In this document: positions 60,056 through 64,000 of the stretch, one piece after another
How the letters are laid out: every line of letters begins with the position of its first letter
Numbering within the stretch: position 1 is the stretch's first letter
Assembly: GCA_964342385.1 (NCBI GenBank)
Contig: CAYFGP010000015.1
Span: forward strand, 6,864-70,863
Length of the DNA: 64,000 bases
Direction: 5' to 3'
Source: Oceanospirillum sp964342385
Lineage (GTDB): Bacteria > Pseudomonadota > Gammaproteobacteria > Pseudomonadales > Halomonadaceae
Translations under genes and position numbers: made by a program
The notes under the pieces: model-generated
Seen by the model: only the letters and a program-made list of their open reading frames with translations
Database searches by the model: none
Told to the model about the DNA's origin: nothing

Positions 60056-60354
60056 AGATTATACACACCTAAGCAAAAGTGTTTCGATGCGCGCTTACAC
60101 GCAAGTTTTCGATATTTTTCGGCTAACGGCTGAAGAGTGAAGTTATTTGCTAAAGAGAAACTTTTGTGTGAGTGCTTATTTTCCAGTTTATAGTGGGAGA
60201 AAGCGATCACTTTTCTGAGTATTGGCTTTTGTTTAGGTGCTTACGTGATTTTATTGGTCGCAGATACACACTTACACAAAAATGTTTCGATATTGTTTGG
60301 TCAATGGCTGAAGCATGGAGCCATTTGCTAAAGAGAAACTTTTGTGTGAGTGCT
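60056..60354. repeat. Duplicated MITE-like/palindromic element
   Basis: Copy A core (60094-60176) and copy B (60271-60354) are 83-84 bp direct repeats. The last 32 bases are identical (60145-60176 and 60323-60354). In B the ends are inverted repeats: CACTTACACAAAA (60269-60281) faces TTTTGTGTGAGTG (60340-60352), so the element can fold into one long hairpin. In A the left end appears twice (60066-60088 and 60094-60115). No ORF is inside. It fills the gap between divergent algW/degS and nif3. Confidence 0.8.
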
Positions 60355-60379
60355 CATCACTGGCCTAGAAGGGGATATT

Positions 60380-61141
60380 ATGAGTGTTGCTTTGACTCGT
60401 CTGATGGCGGAGCTGGATAAACTGTTGGAACCGGGTCAATACAAGGATTATTGCCCTAATGGTTTGCAGGTGCAGGGGAAGGCGGAGATTAAAAAGATCG
60501 CGACGGCGGTGACGGCCAGTCAGAATATTGTTGATCAGGCAGTGGCGTGTGGCGCGGATGCTCTGTTGGTGCATCATGGCTATTTCTGGAAAAATGAGCC
60601 GGATGTACTGGTGGGTATAAAGTATAAGCGTATCTCTGCGCTAATCAAAAATGATATCAATCTAATCGCTTATCATCTGCCGCTGGATGCTCATGCAGAG
60701 CTGGGCAATAACGTACAGCTGGCACAAAAACTGGGCTGGACGATTACTGATGGTCTGGAAGCCGGTAATCCACGTAGTATCGGTTTGGTCGGTAAAGTAT
60801 CTGAAAATGTATCACTGGCTGAGTTGTCTCAGCAGGTTGGGGCAGTGTTAGGGCGTGAGCCTTTAGTGATAGGTGACGCTGAACGCGAAATTAAAAAGAT
60901 CGCCTGGTGCACTGGTGCTGCGCAAAGCATGATTGAACAGGCTGTTGATGCGGGTTGTGATCTGTTTGTCAGTGGTGAAATCTCAGAGAATACTGTACAT
61001 GCGGCCAGAGAATTGGGTGTTGCCTATATGGCAGCAGGGCATCATGCCACTGAGCGTTACGGTGTGTTGGCTGTAGGCGAATGGTTGGAAAAAGAGTTGG
61101 GTATTGAGCATGTGGCCCTGGATGAAGAGAATCCGGTGTAG
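60380..61141 (+). CDS. ybgI: NIF3/YbgI family protein (GTP cyclohydrolase I type 2-like)
   Basis: A 253-residue dinuclear-metal protein of the NIF3 family. Metal ligands are seen in LLVHHGYFWKN and in AGHHATERYGV. YbgI forms a toroidal hexamer; its function is not settled (a role in tetrahydropterin or cell-envelope metabolism has been proposed for relatives). ATG 60380 has AGAAGGGGA upstream; an earlier in-frame start would extend into the repeat element. It is monocistronic. Confidence 0.92.
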   Translation: MSVALTRLMAELDKLLEPGQYKDYCPNGLQVQGKAEIKKIATAVTASQNIVDQAVACGADALLVHHGYFWKNEPDVLVGIKYKRISALIKNDINLIAYHLPLDAHAELGNNVQLAQKLGWTITDGLEAGNPRSIGLVGKVSENVSLAELSQQVGAVLGREPLVIGDAEREIKKIAWCTGAAQSMIEQAVDAGCDLFVSGEISENTVHAARELGVAYMAAGHHATERYGVLAVGEWLEKELGIEHVALDEENPV

Positions 61142-61267
61142 CCTTGCTTATTGTCAGGGAAGATTGTTAGTAGAGCGGCTTATTGCAAGAATTGCTTATT
61201 AGCCGTGGGGGGAGTGGGGTTTTTATCTATATGCTCTTTATCGCTTAGAGCATTGTTCTTTCTATTA

Positions 61268-61301
61268 AATAGACACCATCTTTGAAGGGATGGTGTCTAT
61301 T
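61268..61301. terminator. Hairpin terminator between nif3 and zapG
   Basis: A perfect 13-bp stem, AATAGACACCATC with GATGGTGTCTATT, and an 8-base loop. T-runs are poor on both sides, but its position between convergent genes favours a terminator. Confidence 0.65.
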
Positions 61302-61319
61302 GATCTGTCGAGATCGGAC

Positions 61320-61787
61320 TTACAGCCCTTTTGGAGGCTCTGGATTATTTTCTTTTTCCAGGCCGAAATCTTCGGACAGAGTACCGGAGGTTTTAGGGGC
61401 GTAATCCATCGGTTGCTCGGATTGAGCTTCCTCAGTTTTTTCCGCCTCTGCTTCTTCGGTTTTATCTTCGGTGGTTTCTTGTTGACGATTGATCTGTTTT
61501 AACAGGCTCTTATCGTCACAGAAACTATCCGCACCCTGACGCAGATGGCTGAACAGGTTTTGATAGTTCTTTTCCAGAGTGTTGACCAGCTCGTCGGTGC
61601 GAACAAAGTGCTCACTGACACCTTCGCTTAGACGATCATAATCCATCTCTTTCTGATTCATGCGATCTTTCAGACCTGAATCATCACCCGAATTCATGGT
61701 TACCAAGTGGTAAATAAGTGCACCTACGCCGCAACCTACGATAAAGGTTAATACGACTAGGGACCAATCTAGATTTGCTGCTTCCAC
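61320..61787 (-). CDS. zapG: ZapG/YhcB (DUF1043) envelope-division protein
   Basis: A 155-residue protein with one N-terminal TM (about 9-30: VVLTFIVGCGVGALIYHLV), a cytoplasmic coiled coil (about 40-110, including RTDELVNTLEKNYQNLFSHL) and an acidic Glu/Pro-rich tail. YhcB/ZapG coordinates division, shape and envelope synthesis and genetically interacts with MreB/LPS pathways. It is divergent from zapE with 340 bases between starts. Confidence 0.9.
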   Translation of the reverse strand: MEAANLDWSLVVLTFIVGCGVGALIYHLVTMNSGDDSGLKDRMNQKEMDYDRLSEGVSEHFVRTDELVNTLEKNYQNLFSHLRQGADSFCDDKSLLKQINRQQETTEDKTEEAEAEKTEEAQSEQPMDYAPKTSGTLSEDFGLEKENNPEPPKGL

Positions 61788-61838
61788 AAGCGGCTCCTAT
61801 CAAGCATTTTTATAGGCACGATTCCTAACAAGCTGCGT

Positions 61839-61869
61839 ATTATACAGACTAAGTGGAGCAAAAGACCAA
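61839..61869 (-). promoter_or_regulatory. Putative promoter of zapG
   Basis: On the minus strand a perfect TATAAT (61844-61839) follows TTGGTC (61869-61864) with a 19-base spacer. It gives a leader of about 45 bases. Confidence 0.45.
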
Positions 61870-62059
61870 CCTCAAAAAGGCTAAGATATAAGTCATTTCT
61901 GCGTGGCAGCATAATTCTCTGTCAGTATTGGTTTATGAATGTTTTTTTGCTGTTTTATTAAGGGGGTAGCTGTATATAGAGGGCAGCTAAATAAGGCAGG
62001 TTGTTACCAGAGGTATTTTTCCGTAGGGCTGTGTTCGACTTTTGCACCAGCGAACACGT

Positions 62060-62088
62060 TTGGGGGTTTGCGACAGAATCAGTATAAT
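62060..62088 (+). promoter_or_regulatory. Putative promoter of zapE
   Basis: TTGGGG (62060-62065), a 17-base spacer, then a perfect TATAAT (62083-62088), about 40 bases before the zapE ATG. Confidence 0.6.
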
Positions 62089-62127
62089 GGCGGCCTTATT
62101 TTTCTGAGATCACTGGAATACAGGCCC

Positions 62128-63237
62128 ATGACACCCTTAGAGCGCTATAAAAAAGATCTGGAACGGGATGATTTTAGCTATGACCCGGCTCAGGAGATGG
62201 CAGTTAAGCATCTCCAGCGCTTATATGATGAACTGGTGGCGTATACCCCGCCCAAAAAAGAAGAAGGTTTTGCCAGCAAGCTAAAAGGTTTGTTTGGTAA
62301 AAAAGAGGAAGAAGTACAACCGCTGATGGGCTTGTATTTCTGGGGTGGCGTTGGTCGTGGTAAAACCTATCTGGTGGATACCTTCTATGACAGCCTGCCG
62401 TTTCAGGAAAAGATGCGTGTGCACTTTCACCGTTTTATGCAGCGTGTGCACGATGACCTGCGTAAGTTTGATGGTGAAAAGAACCCGCTGACGCTGGTGG
62501 CTGAGAAATTGTCCAAAGAGATCCGAGTGCTATGTCTGGATGAGTTCTTTGTAAAAGACATCACCGATGCCATGATTCTGGCTGGCCTGTTGGAGGCGCT
62601 GTTTAAAAATGGTGTCACTCTGGTGACGACCTCTAATATTGTACCGGATGGCCTGTACGAAAATGGTCTGCAGCGTGCTCGTTTCCTACCAGCGATTGAT
62701 CTACTGAAGCAATACACCGAAGTGGTCAATGTTGATAGTGGTGTGGATTATCGTCTGCGCGCACTAGAGCAGGCTGAGATCTTCCACTATCCGTTGGACT
62801 CCGAGGCAGATGCCAGTTTGAATCGAAGCTTTAAGAGTATTGCGCTGGGCGAAGGTCAACGTAATGCCCTTATTGAGATCAACCACCGTAATATGACCGC
62901 CCAGCGTCTGCATGATGATGTGGTGTGGTTTGAGTTTGATGAATTATGTGATGGTCCCCGCAGTCAGAACGACTATATTGAATTGGCGAAAGAGTTCCAT
63001 ACGGTACTGTTGAGCAATGTGCCGCAAATGAAAAGAGACACGGATGACCAGGCGCGTCGTTTTATTAATCTGGTGGATGAGTTCTACGATCGTAATGTGA
63101 AGCTGATTATCTCTGCGGAAGCCGGTATTTCTGAGCTTTATCTGGGTGGAAATCTGAGTTTTGAGTTTGATCGTACAGTATCTCGTCTGCTGGAGATGCA
63201 GTCGCACGAATACCTGGCTCGAGAGCACCGCCCTTAA
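62128..63237 (+). CDS. zapE: Cell division ATPase ZapE (AFG1 family)
   Basis: A 369-residue AFG1-like P-loop ATPase that associates with the Z-ring and is needed under low oxygen or heat in E. coli. Walker A is GGVGRGKTYLVD (about 76-87), Walker B is VLCLDEFFVKDI and the C-terminal segment FINLVDEFYDRNVKLIISAE is typical. ATG 62128 gives the family start MTPLERYKKDL; an in-frame start 63 codons earlier would cover the promoter. Confidence 0.95.
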   Translation: MTPLERYKKDLERDDFSYDPAQEMAVKHLQRLYDELVAYTPPKKEEGFASKLKGLFGKKEEEVQPLMGLYFWGGVGRGKTYLVDTFYDSLPFQEKMRVHFHRFMQRVHDDLRKFDGEKNPLTLVAEKLSKEIRVLCLDEFFVKDITDAMILAGLLEALFKNGVTLVTTSNIVPDGLYENGLQRARFLPAIDLLKQYTEVVNVDSGVDYRLRALEQAEIFHYPLDSEADASLNRSFKSIALGEGQRNALIEINHRNMTAQRLHDDVVWFEFDELCDGPRSQNDYIELAKEFHTVLLSNVPQMKRDTDDQARRFINLVDEFYDRNVKLIISAEAGISELYLGGNLSFEFDRTVSRLLEMQSHEYLAREHRP

Positions 63238-63370
63238 GTTGATGTTTTTTGATCTGTTTTCTACTCATTGAGGGGTGTCTTAAGGTGTTGATATTTAAGG
63301 CTCCTCTTTTTAAGTGAGAAATGAGGAATTGATCAAAGTCATAAATGATCAAATTTAGCGAAATTCGGAC

Positions 63371-63399
63371 TTAACTTTACCAGTCTAAGTCGCTATACT
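63371..63399 (+). promoter_or_regulatory. Putative rplM promoter
   Basis: TTAACT (63371-63376), a 17-base spacer, then TATACT (63394-63399), about 115 bases upstream of rplM. Confidence 0.5.
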
Positions 63400-63404
63400 T
63401 CGCG

Positions 63405-63519
63405 CTCCTTTTTTAAGGTATGAACGTTGCAACGGATCTGCAACCAATAAAAATAGGCAAAGGGTCAATCGGGACGAGAAAGATTCTCAGAGCGTATGAC
63501 CAATATAGGCTATTAAGAA
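63405..63519 (+). promoter_or_regulatory. rplM 5' leader, possible ribosomal-protein L13 leader
   Basis: The leader contains a hairpin GTTGCA (63426-63431) with TGCAAC (63439-63444). In gammaproteobacteria the rplM leader can carry an L13-binding autoregulatory structure; that function is assumed from position, not matched to the consensus. Confidence 0.35.
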
Positions 63520-63948
63520 ATGAAAACTTTTAGTGCAAAACCACAGACAGTCACTCGTGACTGGTATGTTGTCGACGCAAACGGTCTGACTCTGGGTCGT
63601 CTGGCTACAGAACTGGCTCGTCGTCTGCGCGGCAAACACAAGCCTGAGTATACTCCTCACGTTGACACCGGTGACTACATCGTTGTTGTAAACGCTGAGA
63701 AAGTAAAAGTTACTGGTAACAAAGCTAAAGACAAAATGTACTACCGTCACACTGGTTACATCGGTGGTATCAAGTCTATGTCTTTCGAGCAGATGATTGA
63801 TCATGCTCCTGAGCGTGTTATCCAGCTGGCTGTTAAAGGCATGCTTCCAAAAGGCCCTCTGGGTCGTGCTATGCAGGCTAAGTTAAAAGTGTACGCTGGT
63901 GAAACTCACCCACACGCTGCACAACAGCCGCAAGAACTGAAAATTTAA
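63520..63948 (+). CDS. rplM: 50S ribosomal protein L13
   Basis: A 142-residue early-assembly protein of the large subunit. Conserved segments are MKTFSAKPQTVTRDWYVVDA, GRLATELARRLRGKHKPEYTPHVDTGD (quoted in part: LARRLRGKHKPEYTPH), and KGMLPKGPLGRAM. It is followed after 14 bases by rpsI, the standard operon. Confidence 0.99.
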   Translation: MKTFSAKPQTVTRDWYVVDANGLTLGRLATELARRLRGKHKPEYTPHVDTGDYIVVVNAEKVKVTGNKAKDKMYYRHTGYIGGIKSMSFEQMIDHAPERVIQLAVKGMLPKGPLGRAMQAKLKVYAGETHPHAAQQPQELKI

Positions 63949-63962
63949 TTAGGAAGGTTATC

Positions 63963-64000
63963 ATGTCTGTAACTCAGTATTACGGTACCGGTCGTCGTAA
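63963..64000 (+). CDS. rpsI: 30S ribosomal protein S9, N-terminus only (cut by window edge)
   Basis: ATG 63963 has AGGAAGG at 63951-63957 and reads MSVTQYYGTGRR, the S9 N-terminus, before running off the right edge. Partner of rplM in the rplM-rpsI operon. Confidence 0.95.
   Translation, partial: MSVTQYYGTGRR

Noticed and set aside
1..64000. tRNA, rRNA, insertion sequence or prophage genes
   Set aside because: None seen: no cloverleaf-like segment with a CCA end, no rRNA-like sequence, and no transposase, integrase or phage protein among the coding frames.

Overview
The window is a stretch of chromosome from a gammaproteobacterium, most likely a marine Oceanospirillales/Pseudomonadales-type organism. 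The evidence is the conserved gene order. From 24983 to the end (gatBAC, mreBCD-maf-rng-yhdP-tldD, yjgA, pmbA, mgtE, ptsO-rapZ-ptsN-hpf-rpoN-lptBAC-kdsCD-yrbG, mlaFEDCB-ibaG-murA-hisGD, algW/degS, nif3, zapG, zapE, rplM-rpsI) it follows the order I know from Pseudomonas and relatives. The left end (DUF1820-miaB-phoH-ybeY-corC-lnt) is a second conserved block. Base composition looks close to 50% GC by eye and fairly even. I see no rRNA, tRNA, prophage, CRISPR array or insertion sequence.

Layout. 1-7160: the start of a thiopurine methyltransferase gene, a DUF1820 gene, miaB and the phoH-ybeY-corC-lnt operon (tRNA modification, rRNA processing, lipoprotein acylation). 7442-13437: a nitrate sensing and uptake module, nasT-nasS followed by nrtABC. 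Both transcription units have good sigma-54 promoter matches. The nrtA leader carries a textbook ANTAR antitermination structure: two hairpins with AAAGGC hexaloops, the second overlapping an intrinsic terminator. 13780-24783 is an accessory region: a dCache chemoreceptor, a MocR regulator divergent from a LysE/RhtB exporter and an Asp/Glu racemase, a divergent Tag-like glycosylase, a Pit transporter with its DUF47 partner, and a diguanylate cyclase divergent from a porin plus a very small PstS-like periplasmic protein. 24983-64000 is core: Asp/Glu-tRNA amidotransferase, cell-shape genes, RNase G, envelope lipid transport (YhdP, Lpt, Mla), nitrogen PTS and sigma-54, Kdo synthesis, MurA, histidine biosynthesis, envelope-stress protease, cell-division accessory proteins and ribosomal proteins.

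How the parts connect. RpoN (45083-46615) is the sigma factor expected to read the two nas/nrt promoters. NasS (cytoplasmic nitrate sensor) and NasT (RNA-binding antiterminator) should control read-through into nrtABC. LptBAC/KdsCD, MlaFEDCB, YhdP, Lnt, MurA and MreBCD together form a large envelope-building neighbourhood.

The most notable observations are the complete ANTAR leader; an apparent ATT start codon for mreC sitting behind a strong terminator that separates it from mreB; a duplicated, hairpin-ended MITE-like sequence between algW/degS and nif3; a dense TTGTC/GACAA operator array between mocR and its exporter; the cyclase/porin/mini-PBP cluster; and a recurring habit of short imperfect tandem duplications (15-31 bp) in intergenic DNA.
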